DNA of 46,822 bases from WHSV01 sp050694055 (GCA_050694055.1 JBOGWX010000127.1:1-46822); one strand, 5' to 3'. Shown: positions 1-9,233, counted from the stretch's first letter. Made by a program: numbers and translations. Notes: generated by a model from the letters alone, not told the origin.

Positions 1-156
1 CTGAGCCGGATGGCGTACGGGCTCTCTCTGGGCAAGCTGTTCCTCCCTTCCTCAGAGGGAAAGCATGGCCCAGCGAGGTTCAGCAACCTCGGATTATACG
101 TAGTGATATTTATGAGAGAGAGTACTAAGTTTCAGCGGCCTCGGGCCGACAACGCC

Positions 157-190
157 GGCCGGCAAAGCCAATCGACTCCCGTTGCCGGCC
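157..190. repeat. Perfect 9-bp inverted repeat upstream of the Wadjet operon
   Basis: GGCCGGCAA at 157-165 faces TTGCCGGCC at 182-190 across a 16-base spacer. It lies about 70 bases before the first defence gene. It could be an operator or a transcript hairpin. No T-run follows, so a simple terminator is unlikely. The rest of 1-256 holds no gene I can support; the TTATACG string occurs twice, at 94-100 and 244-250. Confidence 0.45.
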
Positions 191-244
191 AAAATACGCG
201 AAAACTTTCGGCCGGAAAAGCGCGTTGTTGTCACAGACCTTCGT

Positions 245-250
245 TATACG
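245..250 (+). promoter_or_regulatory. Candidate -10 box for the Wadjet operon (leaderless arrangement)
   Basis: TATACG ends six bases before the ATG at 257, so a transcript starting 7 bases after the box would begin at the start codon. This matches many genes in this window, but the last base is G rather than T and no -35 box is clear. Inference only. Confidence 0.3.
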
Positions 251-256
251 AGAGGT

Positions 257-1816
257 ATGAGCACGACGAGTGAGTCTTTCGGCCCTCCGCCGGCGGGTGC
301 GGCGTCCGGCTCCCTGCCCGAGCGGCTGCGCGTCTTCGCCTACGCGGTCGAGCCCAAGGCCCCCGTCTACCGCTCCATCATGCGGGTCTTCGCTCAGGCG
401 AAGGCTTGCTACGAGCTTCGCCTGCGGCCCTCGGAGTTGCACGGGCGGCTCCCAGCGGCGGCACGCCACGACCTCGATATCGAGGGACTCGAGACCACGC
501 TCGATCAACTCGTGACCTGGGGCAACCTCAGGCGTATCCAGGACACGGCGCGCGCCCGCAACCTCCAGGAGTTCGCGCGACGCCGGTCGCTCTACCAGTT
601 GACGAGCGAGGGCGAGGCGGCCCAACAGGCAGTCGAAAGAGTCGAGGCCACGCTCGGCCGGCAGGGCTCGCTGCAGCAGTTCATGCTCTCGGCCGTCTTG
701 GACGAGCTCAAAGCGCTCGCGGTGGATTCCGGCCGCTCGCGACCCGATCCCGGCGCGCTCTACTCCAGCCTGTTCGGGTTGTTCGGCAAGTTCGACGAGC
801 TCGTCAACAGCGCAAGTGTGTTCATGGGCAATCTCAACGACGCGATCGATGCCGGTGACCTCGCCGACGAATCGTTCCGCTCCTACAAGGCCGCGGTGGT
901 GGTCTATCTCGAGCACTTCATCTCGAGGCTCAGCGAGCTCGCCCCTCAGATCGAGCGGGCCATCACCGAGGTCGAGAGTCACGATGTCGGGGCTCTCGTC
1001 GCTCTTGCTTCTGACGCGCTCGAGGCCCCCACCCTCGGCGACGGCACCTCGGCCGCTGCCGCGCTCGGCGATCGGTGGCATGGTCTGAGAGCGTGGTTCG
1101 TGGGCGCCGGAAGCGAACCGCCCACGGTCGAGCTGCTGCGATCGGCGGGGCTGGACGCAATCAACCGGCTGCTCGCGGTCGTCGAGCGAGTCAACGACAA
1201 GCGCTACCGGCGAGTGACCCGCAGTGCCGACCTGCTGCAGCTCGCACGCTGGTTCGAGCGGAGTGACGATGCCGCGGCTCATCGCCTCTTCGGGACGGCC
1301 TTCGGGTTGGTGTCCGCTCGCCACATGTCGTTGGTGCGCGACGACGAGGATGCGGTCGCGGGTGGGAGCTGGTGGAGCGCCGGGCCGGTCGAGGTTCCCA
1401 CCTATCTGCGCAGTCACGGTCGCTCTACCCGCAGCGGGGGCATCGGGGCGGTCGAGGACCATTCGACGACCAAGCGGGTGCTTGCCGAACGCGTGCGAGC
1501 CGAGCGGGCGCAGGTCGATCGCGCCGCGGCTCGCTTCGTAGGGCGCGGTCCTCAGCAGCTCTCGAAGCTCCCGGCCCTCGACGGCGCCGAGTTCGCCCTG
1601 TTGCTGGATCTCCTGGGACGGGCGCTGGCGCGCGGGAGTCTGCATCAATCGGTGCGCCGCGGATTCAGCGCGGACGGGCGCTTCGAGGTGCACGTGACCG
1701 AGCCCGTGGACGGCGAGCGCGCCGTGATCGACACACCCCGCGGCCGCTTCACGGGCCCGGATCTCGCAGTTGAAGTGATCGGGGTGGCGCCGCGCGCCGC
1801 GCTGGTGGTGGGGTGA
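257..1816 (+). CDS. jetA: Wadjet JetA-like protein, DUF2397 (TIGR02677) family
   Basis: This 519-residue protein resembles the DUF2397/TIGR02677 family, known as the first gene of a conserved four-gene cassette now grouped with the Wadjet anti-plasmid systems. JetA proteins are thought to act as the kleisin-like bridge of an SMC complex. The N-terminal part (about 15-135) looks like a winged-helix domain, including RSLYQLTSEGEAA. A long helical middle region follows. I chose the ATG at 257 over the TTG at 182, because the extension is basic and unlike the family, and because the ATG sits just after a TATACG box. The stop overlaps the next start in GTGA. Family recognition is from sequence memory. 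The kleisin role is inferred from other Wadjet types. Confidence 0.85.
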   Translation: MSTTSESFGPPPAGAASGSLPERLRVFAYAVEPKAPVYRSIMRVFAQAKACYELRLRPSELHGRLPAAARHDLDIEGLETTLDQLVTWGNLRRIQDTARARNLQEFARRRSLYQLTSEGEAAQQAVERVEATLGRQGSLQQFMLSAVLDELKALAVDSGRSRPDPGALYSSLFGLFGKFDELVNSASVFMGNLNDAIDAGDLADESFRSYKAAVVVYLEHFISRLSELAPQIERAITEVESHDVGALVALASDALEAPTLGDGTSAAAALGDRWHGLRAWFVGAGSEPPTVELLRSAGLDAINRLLAVVERVNDKRYRRVTRSADLLQLARWFERSDDAAAHRLFGTAFGLVSARHMSLVRDDEDAVAGGSWWSAGPVEVPTYLRSHGRSTRSGGIGAVEDHSTTKRVLAERVRAERAQVDRAAARFVGRGPQQLSKLPALDGAEFALLLDLLGRALARGSLHQSVRRGFSADGRFEVHVTEPVDGERAVIDTPRGRFTGPDLAVEVIGVAPRAALVVG

Positions 1817-3012
1817 GCGGCGCCGCCGCGCTGACGGCGCAACTCGATGCGTCGAGCGACTTCGACCGCACGCGGGCGGTGCGATTGCTGCTCAGACATC
1901 CGCTGATCACGTCGGCCACGCCGCGGCCGGGAGTCTTGGCCGCTGTGCGGCGGCACGAAGCCTTTCTGCGTGCTTGGTTCTCGGAGTGGTTGGGCTACCG
2001 CCTGGTCGTCGAGCACGACTTTGCGCGACTCTTCAAGTCCTGCGAACCGGCGACGCCGCCTCGGCCGCTGCGGACGCGCTCCGGCGCAGATTTCTCACCG
2101 AGGCAGTACTCCTTGCTGTGCCTCGCGCTCGCGGCGCTCGAGAAGGTCGACGTGCAGACCAGCCTCTCCGCGCTGGCCGAGGCGGTGCACCTGCTGTCGG
2201 CCTCGACGCCGGGGGTGGCCGCCCTCGATCTCGACAAGGCCACTGAGCGCCGGGGCTTCGTGTACGCGCTGCAGGCGGTGGCGGAGCACGGCTGCATCGA
2301 GTTGCGCGACGGCGACGAGGAGAGCTTTGCGCGCGGCGTCGCGGGGGCCGATGCGCTCTACGACGTGCATCCTCATCGCCTGCGGCAGATGATCGGCGCC
2401 CCGGTTCCGCCCTCGACCGTGGCCGCGCCCTCCGAGCTGATGGTGGACCCCTACCCTCACACCGACGAGGGGCTGCGCCGACGGACCCGCCACCTGCTCA
2501 TGCGCCGGCTGGTCGAACGGCCCGTGCTCTACTATGACGACCTCGACGGCAGCGAGCGCGCCTATCTGCGGAGCCAGCGACACCATCTCGCCCGTCAGCT
2601 CGAGGAGGTCTGCGGCTTCTCCGTCGAGACGCGGGCCGAGGGCCTGGCGGTGATCGACGACGATGCGACGGCGAGCGACCTGCGCTGGCCGGTGGAGGGC
2701 ACGCTCGGTCACGCCGCGTTGTTGCTCGCCGAAGAGCTCGCCCGGCGCGGGCGCGCCTCTGAGGGACGCCCCACGCCGGAGGATCCGGTCGAGATCGAGC
2801 GGATGGTGACGCGCTTCGTGGGGCGCTTCGGGCGGCAGTGGCGGGCGGACGCGCGCGCCGAAGGTGGGGCGGCTCGCCTCGCACGCGAGGCGGTCGGCTA
2901 TCTGACGGCGTTCGACCTGGTCCGTAGTACCGACGCGGGGATCGTGCCTCAGCCTGCGATCGCCCGCTTCGCGCCGCAGCAGGCTCGAACGAGCGACCGG
3001 GGGGCGAGATGA
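1813..3012 (+). CDS. jetB: Wadjet JetB-like protein, DUF2398 (TIGR02678) family
   Basis: This 399-residue protein matches the DUF2398/TIGR02678 pattern, with the N-terminal stretch AVRLLLRHPLITSATPRPG (residues about 16-34) and a following basic region with conserved tryptophans (RAWFSEWLGYRL). In characterised Wadjet systems JetB is a KITE-type winged-helix partner that binds the kleisin and the SMC heads. That role is inferred here. It starts at GTG 1813, overlapping the jetA stop by 4 bases, and ends in ATGA overlapping jetC. This suggests translational coupling and fixed subunit ratios. No transmembrane segments or signal peptide are visible. Confidence 0.85.
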   Translation: MSGAAALTAQLDASSDFDRTRAVRLLLRHPLITSATPRPGVLAAVRRHEAFLRAWFSEWLGYRLVVEHDFARLFKSCEPATPPRPLRTRSGADFSPRQYSLLCLALAALEKVDVQTSLSALAEAVHLLSASTPGVAALDLDKATERRGFVYALQAVAEHGCIELRDGDEESFARGVAGADALYDVHPHRLRQMIGAPVPPSTVAAPSELMVDPYPHTDEGLRRRTRHLLMRRLVERPVLYYDDLDGSERAYLRSQRHHLARQLEEVCGFSVETRAEGLAVIDDDATASDLRWPVEGTLGHAALLLAEELARRGRASEGRPTPEDPVEIERMVTRFVGRFGRQWRADARAEGGAARLAREAVGYLTAFDLVRSTDAGIVPQPAIARFAPQQARTSDRGAR

Positions 3013-6000
3013 GGGCTACCGACAACGGCCACAACAGACGAGAAGAGCTGCGAGTGCTCACCGGTTTCGAACCTGTGTCCGAGGTGGTTTCGGAGCTGCC
3101 GCGCCCGCTCAGCGAACGCTTCGTCCCGCTGCGCGCCGGCATCGTCAACCTGTGGCAGTACGACGATCACGAGTTCCGTTTCCACAACGGTCGCCTGCTG
3201 TTGCGCGGCGAGAACGGAATGGGCAAGTCCAAGGCGCTCGAGCTGCTGCTCCCGTTTCTGCTCGATGCCGACCTCCGCCCCGAGAGGCTCGATCCCTTCG
3301 GCGATCGCGCAAAGACGATGCGCTGGAACCTGCTCGAAGACGTCCACGCGTCGCGGCTCGGCTACGCGTGGATCGAATTCGGACGGCTCGACGGCGAGCT
3401 AGAGCGTCACGTCACCATCGGGGCCGGGTTGCGCGCGACCGCGTCGGTCCGAGACGTCGACTCGTGGTACTTCGTTGCTCATGCTCGTCCGGGACGCGAC
3501 TTCGAAGTCGTCGAACAGCGTGTGCCACTCACCAAAGAGCGGCTCAGGTCCGTGCTCGAGGACCGCGGAGCCGTCTACGACACCAAGGGAGACTATCGCC
3601 GGGCGGTGGACGACGCGCTGTTCGAGCTGGGGGCGGAGCGCTATCACGCCCTCGTCGAGCTGCTGCTGGCGTTGCGCCGTCCTCAGCTTTCGGCAAAGCT
3701 CGATCCCGACGCGCTGTCCGGGTTGCTGACGACGAGCCTTCCTCCACTTGACGACCAGAAGGTCGAGCGCTTGGCAAGCGCGTTCCAAAGTCTCGAACGG
3801 CTGGAGCAGGAACTCGACACGCTGCGCCGAGCGCACGACCAGTTGGGCGCATTCCTGGAGGAGTACCGAGGCTACGCCCGGGTCGTGGCTCGCCGGCGCG
3901 GCGCCGCGGTGCGAGCGGCGACCACGCAACTCGACAACGTGACTCGCACCGTCCGGTCGGCGCAGTCAATGCTGGACGAAGCGCGCTCGGAGCTGCATAG
4001 CATCGCGGACGCCAAGGCCGATACGGGGCGTGAGCTGGCGGCGGCCGAGGGTGCCATTCAGGCGATTGATCGATCCAAGGCGATGGAGCAGGCGCACGCT
4101 CTTCAGGGGGCAAAGGAGTCCGCCGAGCGGGCACGGGACGACGCTCAGCGCGCCGAGCAGGACCTGACCGCGGCGGCCGAACGCTGGGAGCGGGCCGGAG
4201 CGAGTGAACGAGGCGCAGCGGAGGACTTCGGGGGGGCCGGGCGCGAGCTCGGCGCGGCTCGGCTGCGCGCGCGTGAGCTGGCCGCGAACGCGGCCCTGAG
4301 CGAGTGGTACGAGCTTCACGACGACTTGTTCGTGACGGACCCGGCGGGCACGCATGCCGCAGCGGTCGGGATGCTCGCCGAGCGACGACGCGCTCTTCAT
4401 CGCCTCAGCGCTCTGGCGGGGACGCTCCGGGAAGCGGTCAATCGGGTGAGGGGCAGCGAGGAGCGCCGCGACGACCGTCGCGCCGAGGTGACCGAGGCGC
4501 GCGCGCGAGTCACCGAGGCCGAGCGAGTCACCGAGGCCGCCCTCGAGACGCTGCGCGCCGAGATGGAGGACTGGCGTGCGTCGTTGAAGGAGCTGACCGT
4601 TGATGACGGTCGCTTCGACACGCTCCTGAGTGCTGCGTATGAGGCCGGGCTCGACGAGGGCGCAGACATAACTCGTCTAGTAGACGACCTGGCGTTGCAT
4701 GCTCGCACCGAGATGGCTCGGTCGAGCGCGTCCGTGGACGGGCGCATGGAGGCGCTCGACGAGGATGTCGCCGAAACGAACGCCGAGCGCTCCAGGGTCG
4801 CCGACGAGCGTGAGGACGGGCCTCGACCGGTCAGGGCGAGACCGTGGCGCGACACGCTGGACGGCGCGCCGCTGTGGCGGTTGTGTGATTTTCGCGCCGG
4901 GCTGGACGACGCGGGGCGCTCGGGGCTCGAGGCGGCGCTCGAGGATTCGGGCCTGCTCGACGCGTGGATGACTCCGGCCGGGACGATGCTCGATCCCGGA
5001 ACGCTGGACACCGTGCTCGTCGCGGCACCACACGACGGCCCGACGCTCGCGGACGTCCTCGCACCGGTCACCGTCGCTCCGGTCGACCCGACGGTGATCG
5101 ACACGGTGCTGCGCTCGGTGCGCTTGGGGCCAACTGGAGAGGTCCGAGTGGACCGAGACGGATCGTGGGCCTTGGGGCCGCTACGGGGGCGGTGGACTAA
5201 GCCGCGCGCCGAGCACATCGGGGCGGCGGCGCGCGCCGCGGCGCGCGTCCGGCGGCTTGCCGAGCTCGACGGACTGCTCGAGTCACTGGCGGCGAGCCGG
5301 CATGGGCTCGAGCGCGAGCGAGCGGAGCTGCAGGAGCGCGCGCAGAGGGCCGAGCGAGAGCGCGGCGAGTTGCCCTCTACGACCGAGCTCCGTGCCGCGC
5401 GGCGCGAGGAGCGGTCCGTTGGCGAGCGCCGGCTGGCGGCGGAGTCCGAGCTCGAACGGGCCGAGGCCGAGGTAGTGACTACGCGCGCCGAGCGCGATGC
5501 GGCACAGCGCGCCCTACGAACTGAGGCGAGCTCGAGCGGACTCGGGGCGCACATCGACCACCTTCACGAGCTCCAGTCGGCTCTGGGGGACGTTGCCGAC
5601 GGGATGGCCGATCTCCACGGCAAGGCGCTGGCGCACTTGCATGCCCGCGGCCTCCTCGAACGCGCTCGTGCGGAGGTCGCCGAGGCGACCAGCGCCCACG
5701 ACGAGACGGCGCGTCGCAAGCTCGAAGCATCACAACGCCTGGCGCGCTGCGCAGGCGAAGTGGATGCGCTCGAGGACACCGTGGGGGCCGAGGTGGCCGA
5801 GGTCATAGCGCGCCGTGAGTCCGAGGTCGTGCGCGTGCGGACGGCCAGACAACGCGCCGAGAGTCTGCATCACGACGAGCTCGATGCCACGGGGCGCGTG
5901 GCGGCCTCCGAGGAGCGACTCCAGACCGCCCAGCGTGAGCGAGCCGAGCGAGAAGAGGAGCGGGCTGCGGCCGCCGTGCGTTTCGCACAGCTCGGGAGCG

Positions 6001-7088
6001 AGGGGTTGCTAGGACTCGTGCTGGGCGACAACCGAGTGAACGATGCCGCAACCTGGTCGGTCACCAGGGCTCTCGACGAGGCCCGTGGGGTCGAGGCGGC
6101 TGTATCCGAGGTGGACGCGAGCGACGCGTCGCACGACGACGCGCGCAACAAGGTCATGACCTTCCTCACGCAGCTCCAACGCGGACTGGGTGCAGACTTC
6201 ACCCCGCTCGGCGAAGAGTCGCAGGGCGTCTTCGTCGTGCGCGTCGAACACAACGGCAAGATCCATGGCATCGCCGGGATCGTCGCCTTCATCGGGACGG
6301 AAGTCGAGCGTCATGCCGAGGCGTTCCAGGCAGACGAGCGGTCGGTGATCGAGGACTTCTTGCTCAAGGAGCTAGGGCTTCACCTGCAGAGCCGTATCAC
6401 CGAGGCCAAGGACACCGTTAGGCGCGTCAACATGCTCATGCGTTCGCACCCGACGGCCTCTGGCCTGACCGTGCAGCTCCGGTGGCGGCCCAATGTCGGG
6501 TCGGTGCCGGGGATCGCCGACGCTCTCAAGTTGTTACTCAGAGACATCTCGCTGATGACCGACGTCGAACGGAGCGCGCTGGTTCGTTTCCTACAGGAGC
6601 GCATCGAAGTCGCGCGCATCGACGACAGCGCGGGGACCTACGTGGAGCACCTCGCACGGGCCTTCGACTACCGATCGTGGCACAGTTTCATGCTCGAGGC
6701 CGTGAAGGACGGCAGGACCGAGGTTCTGACTAAGCGGAAGCACGCGGCGGGATCGGGTGGCGAAAAGGCGGTCGTACTTCACCTTCCGCTATTCGCGGCC
6801 GCCGCCGCTCACTACCGTTCGGCGGCCGCCCATGCCCCGCGCCTCGTGATGCTCGACGAAGCCTTCGCCGGCATCGACCAGGGCATGCGTGGCAGCTGCA
6901 TGGCGCTGCTGGTCGCGTTCGACCTCGACTTCGTGATGACGAGCCACGACGAGTGGGGTTGCTACGCGGAGCTCGACGGACTTGCCATCTACCATCTGGT
7001 ACGCGATCCGTCGGCGCGCGGTGTCGCGTCTATTCCCTTCACCTGGGATGGGAATCGACGCGTCGAAGGTGTGGGGCGGCGGGCATGA
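3009..7088 (+). CDS. jetC: Wadjet JetC-like SMC/SbcC ATPase (TIGR02680 family)
   Basis: This 1359-residue protein is an SMC-like ATPase, the motor of the Wadjet complex. The Walker A motif GENGMGKS is at residues 67-74. Long coiled coils run about 255-500 and 735-1010, rich in E, R and A. Between them lies a globular hinge-like insert at about 610-730. The C-terminal head has an ABC signature-like GSGGEK near 1247 and Walker B LVMLDEAF near 1280, followed by a D-loop-like AGID. The layout head, coil, hinge, coil, head matches SMC proteins. Known Wadjet complexes extrude loops and cleave closed circular DNA; the same job is inferred here. It overlaps both neighbours by 4 bases. All expected ATPase motifs are intact. 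Confidence 0.92.
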   Translation: MRATDNGHNRREELRVLTGFEPVSEVVSELPRPLSERFVPLRAGIVNLWQYDDHEFRFHNGRLLLRGENGMGKSKALELLLPFLLDADLRPERLDPFGDRAKTMRWNLLEDVHASRLGYAWIEFGRLDGELERHVTIGAGLRATASVRDVDSWYFVAHARPGRDFEVVEQRVPLTKERLRSVLEDRGAVYDTKGDYRRAVDDALFELGAERYHALVELLLALRRPQLSAKLDPDALSGLLTTSLPPLDDQKVERLASAFQSLERLEQELDTLRRAHDQLGAFLEEYRGYARVVARRRGAAVRAATTQLDNVTRTVRSAQSMLDEARSELHSIADAKADTGRELAAAEGAIQAIDRSKAMEQAHALQGAKESAERARDDAQRAEQDLTAAAERWERAGASERGAAEDFGGAGRELGAARLRARELAANAALSEWYELHDDLFVTDPAGTHAAAVGMLAERRRALHRLSALAGTLREAVNRVRGSEERRDDRRAEVTEARARVTEAERVTEAALETLRAEMEDWRASLKELTVDDGRFDTLLSAAYEAGLDEGADITRLVDDLALHARTEMARSSASVDGRMEALDEDVAETNAERSRVADEREDGPRPVRARPWRDTLDGAPLWRLCDFRAGLDDAGRSGLEAALEDSGLLDAWMTPAGTMLDPGTLDTVLVAAPHDGPTLADVLAPVTVAPVDPTVIDTVLRSVRLGPTGEVRVDRDGSWALGPLRGRWTKPRAEHIGAAARAAARVRRLAELDGLLESLAASRHGLERERAELQERAQRAERERGELPSTTELRAARREERSVGERRLAAESELERAEAEVVTTRAERDAAQRALRTEASSSGLGAHIDHLHELQSALGDVADGMADLHGKALAHLHARGLLERARAEVAEATSAHDETARRKLEASQRLARCAGEVDALEDTVGAEVAEVIARRESEVVRVRTARQRAESLHHDELDATGRVAASEERLQTAQRERAEREEERAAAAVRFAQLGSEGLLGLVLGDNRVNDAATWSVTRALDEARGVEAAVSEVDASDASHDDARNKVMTFLTQLQRGLGADFTPLGEESQGVFVVRVEHNGKIHGIAGIVAFIGTEVERHAEAFQADERSVIEDFLLKELGLHLQSRITEAKDTVRRVNMLMRSHPTASGLTVQLRWRPNVGSVPGIADALKLLLRDISLMTDVERSALVRFLQERIEVARIDDSAGTYVEHLARAFDYRSWHSFMLEAVKDGRTEVLTKRKHAAGSGGEKAVVLHLPLFAAAAAHYRSAAAHAPRLVMLDEAFAGIDQGMRGSCMALLVAFDLDFVMTSHDEWGCYAELDGLAIYHLVRDPSARGVASIPFTWDGNRRVEGVGRRA

Positions 7089-8341
7089 ACAGCGCAGCCG
7101 ACTCGGAGCTCGGCGAGCTGATTGCGTCGCCCGGCCTGCAACGCCTGTTTCAGCGCGCGCGCATCAAGCTCGAGCGGGAGGGTCTCGAGAGCAACGGTAC
7201 CGTGAGCCTTGCCGAGCCGACCCACGAGGAACGTAGCGCATGCGCGCGCACGCTGGGTGTTCCCCCTTCGGGGGCGAAGGTGTTGCGTGTGTCACTCGCC
7301 CAGCTCGATCGCTCGCTGCGCGCATCGCGCCATGCTAAGTCACTGCATGAGGTGCTCGAGCTGCAGGGAGGTCCACTCCTGGACCGCAGGGCCGCGGCCG
7401 AGCTCGAGGCCCGCGCGCTCGAGCAGATGTGGTCCGAAGCGTCGGCGCACCCCGCGGTCGAAGGCACGCCCGAGCTGAGATCGTGGCTCGAACGGCTCCG
7501 CGCCACCGGCTTACTCAAGCGTGTGGCGCCGGACGAGGAGCGTGCTGCGCTGCGCCGAGCGTTGTCGACTCTGGGTGCTCTCCCGGCCGATGGAGTGGGC
7601 CTGGGGCTTCTTGCGACTCGTGTGTCGGGTGAGGCTCATGCTCTGGACAACGGACGCCCACTGGCGACCATCGTGCAGCATGCGCTCGCATTCCTCAGGG
7701 GCGAACAGCTTCCCTCGGGAGCCGCCGGCAGACGCCGTCTGTGGGCGACGTTCGGGGTTGTATGTGACGAGCTCTCCTGCGACGTCCTCACTCTGGGGCT
7801 CGCGCCTCGGGGTCGACATCGAGCGGCGCGCTCGCTGCGGGGTCTCGCCACCCACGGCGAGCCCCTGCGCCTCACGTTACGCCAGCTCGTGCGCTCCGAT
7901 CTTTCGTTCGCGGCGAAACGCGTGTTCGTGTGCGAGAACCCCGTGGTAGTTGCGGCCGCAGCCGACGGCTTGGGCGCCGGCTGTCCCGTGTTGCTGTGCA
8001 CTGATGGCATCCCCAACACCGCGGCGATGACACTGGCGCGATCACTCGCGGCCGGTGGCGCCGAGATCTGTTTCCACGCGGACTTCGACTGGGGTGGGAT
8101 CCGCATCGGCAACGTGCTGGTCAAGCGGCTGGGCGCCGTCCAGTGGCGCTTCATGTCCCCCGACTACGAGCGAGCACTCTCACGTGTAAGCCGGCCGGCC
8201 GACTTAGCCGGCGCACCGTTGAAGGCAGCCTGGGACGAGGCGCTGCACCTGGCTATGTCGCGCGCCGCCGCGGCGATCTACGAAGAGCAGGCACTGGAGA
8301 GCTTGATGGACGATCTCTCCTCGGCGAGGACCCGCCGATGA
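7085..8341 (+). CDS. jetD: Wadjet JetD-like nuclease, DUF2399 (TIGR02679) Toprim family
   Basis: This 418-residue protein matches DUF2399/TIGR02679. The C-terminal half has a Toprim-like fold signature: Glu284 in VCENP, then the acidic pair Asp333 and Asp335 in HADFDWGGI. These are the metal-binding residues expected of the nuclease that cuts circular plasmid DNA in Wadjet systems. The N-terminal half is a helical/winged-helix region. The ATG at 7085 overlaps the jetC stop (ATGA), so longer upstream starts in this frame are unlikely. The catalytic residues are intact, so the system looks functional. It ends the operon; a gap of 62 bases precedes the next gene. Confidence 0.88.
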   Translation: MNSAADSELGELIASPGLQRLFQRARIKLEREGLESNGTVSLAEPTHEERSACARTLGVPPSGAKVLRVSLAQLDRSLRASRHAKSLHEVLELQGGPLLDRRAAAELEARALEQMWSEASAHPAVEGTPELRSWLERLRATGLLKRVAPDEERAALRRALSTLGALPADGVGLGLLATRVSGEAHALDNGRPLATIVQHALAFLRGEQLPSGAAGRRRLWATFGVVCDELSCDVLTLGLAPRGRHRAARSLRGLATHGEPLRLTLRQLVRSDLSFAAKRVFVCENPVVVAAAADGLGAGCPVLLCTDGIPNTAAMTLARSLAAGGAEICFHADFDWGGIRIGNVLVKRLGAVQWRFMSPDYERALSRVSRPADLAGAPLKAAWDEALHLAMSRAAAAIYEEQALESLMDDLSSARTRR

Positions 8342-8376
8342 GGCGTCGTGCCGGCAGCAGAGGGAACCGAGTCCAG

Positions 8377-8390
8377 GCGGCTTGAGCCGC
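8377..8390. repeat. Small GC hairpin after the Wadjet operon
   Basis: GCGGC at 8377-8381 pairs with GCCGC at 8386-8390 around a TTGA loop, between jetD and the VOC gene. No U-run follows. It might weakly stop or stabilise the operon transcript, but it is too short for a firm claim. Confidence 0.25.
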
Positions 8391-8403
8391 GGAAGGGAGA
8401 CCG

Positions 8404-8781
8404 ATGGAGGGAGAGCCGGCGTTCTTCGAGATCGGCGTGGAGGACGCAGATCGGGGCCGTGCGTTCTACGCGGGACTCTTCGACTGGAAGTTCGAGCCCG
8501 GACCATCAGGCAACGGGTTCGTGATCACCGCGCCCAAGATTGCCGGCGGGATGCATGGCGGCGACGCGGGCGCGCCCCCCTACCTCTTCTTCGAGGTCGA
8601 CGACATGGAGGCGGCCATCGCGCGCGTACGCGCGCTGGGCGGCGAGGTCGAGGAAGCAGACGTCGAGGGTGACCAGGACTCGATCGCGCGCTTCGGTCGC
8701 TTCAAGTTGTGCCGCGACGATCAGGGCTCTCCCTTCGGGTTGCACCAGCGGCCGGGCGCTAAGCACGCGCCGGAAAAGTAG
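8404..8781 (+). CDS. VOC (glyoxalase/bleomycin-resistance fold) family protein
   Basis: This 125-residue protein has one VOC domain with the usual pattern: FFEIGVEDADRGRAFYAGLFDWKFE at the start and PYLFFEVDDMEAAIARVRALGGEVE in the second half, then a terminal SPFGLHQR strand. Proteins of this type bind a metal and act on small metabolites or sequester antibiotics; the substrate cannot be told from sequence. A good ribosome site (GGAAGGGAG, 8391-8398 region) precedes ATG 8404. It is followed 6 bases later by the DUF1761 gene, so the two are probably cotranscribed. Confidence 0.85.
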   Translation: MEGEPAFFEIGVEDADRGRAFYAGLFDWKFEPGPSGNGFVITAPKIAGGMHGGDAGAPPYLFFEVDDMEAAIARVRALGGEVEEADVEGDQDSIARFGRFKLCRDDQGSPFGLHQRPGAKHAPEK

Positions 8782-8787
8782 GGAGCC

Positions 8788-9207
8788 ATGAGCTTCGACG
8801 TCCTGGGCGACCTGAACTGGCTCGCCGTCATCGTCGCGACCGTTGCGTACTTCGCGCTCGGCGCGATCTGGTATGCCCCACCTGTCTTCGGCAACCTGTG
8901 GATGCGTTCGGGCGGTATCCAGGTGCCCGAGCAGCCACAAGCGACCTTCTACATCGTGCCCTTCATCACCTGCCTGCTCGCCACCATCGCCCTCGCGATG
9001 CTGGCCGCCGCCACCGGCTCGGATACGGTCGGCGAGGGAATCGTTCTTGGACTGGTGACGGGTGTCGGGATCGCCGCGGCCGCCCTGCTCGTGTCAGGCT
9101 TCTTCGATCCTCAGAAGCCGCAGGCCCCGGTGTGGGTCGCGGTGGTCGCCGGCTACCACTTGGTGGGCCTCTTGATTGCCGCCATCATCCTGTCCCTCTG
9201 GACCTGA
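8788..9207 (+). CDS. DUF1761 family four-helix membrane protein
   Basis: This 139-residue protein has four hydrophobic segments at about 10-30, 52-75, 82-104 and 112-137, and the early ALGAIWYAPPVFGNLWM motif that I associate with DUF1761. Its function is unknown. It sits 6 bases downstream of the VOC gene and ends before a GC hairpin at 9211-9229. No catalytic residues are evident. It is an inner-membrane protein with very short loops, so a role in sensing or small-molecule handling would be speculation. Confidence 0.8.
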   Translation: MSFDVLGDLNWLAVIVATVAYFALGAIWYAPPVFGNLWMRSGGIQVPEQPQATFYIVPFITCLLATIALAMLAAATGSDTVGEGIVLGLVTGVGIAAAALLVSGFFDPQKPQAPVWVAVVAGYHLVGLLIAAIILSLWT

Positions 9208-9210
9208 GCC

Positions 9211-9229
9211 GCGGGGTGGTTTGCCCCGC
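9211..9229. terminator. GC hairpin between DUF1761 gene and pcrA
   Basis: GCGGGG at 9211-9216 and CCCCGC at 9224-9229 form a 6-bp stem with a 7-base loop directly after the DUF1761 stop. There is no T-run, so it may be a weak terminator or just a transcript end. The pcrA -10 box follows at once. Confidence 0.3.
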
Positions 9230-9233
9230 CGGG

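Noticed and set aside
10..273. 87-residue open frame upstream of the Wadjet operon
   Set aside because: It crosses the AT-rich patch and the inverted repeat, has no ribosome site, and its sequence does not look protein-like.
125..1693. Long open frame opposite the first Wadjet gene
   Set aside because: Antisense to a recognised gene; open only because of high GC at third positions.
3061..3078. tRNA T-loop-like string near 3065
   Set aside because: It lies inside jetC and no cloverleaf can be built around it.
8338..8385. 15-codon frame overlapping the jetD stop in ATGA
   Set aside because: Too short, arginine-rich and crossing a hairpin; no sign of being a real gene.
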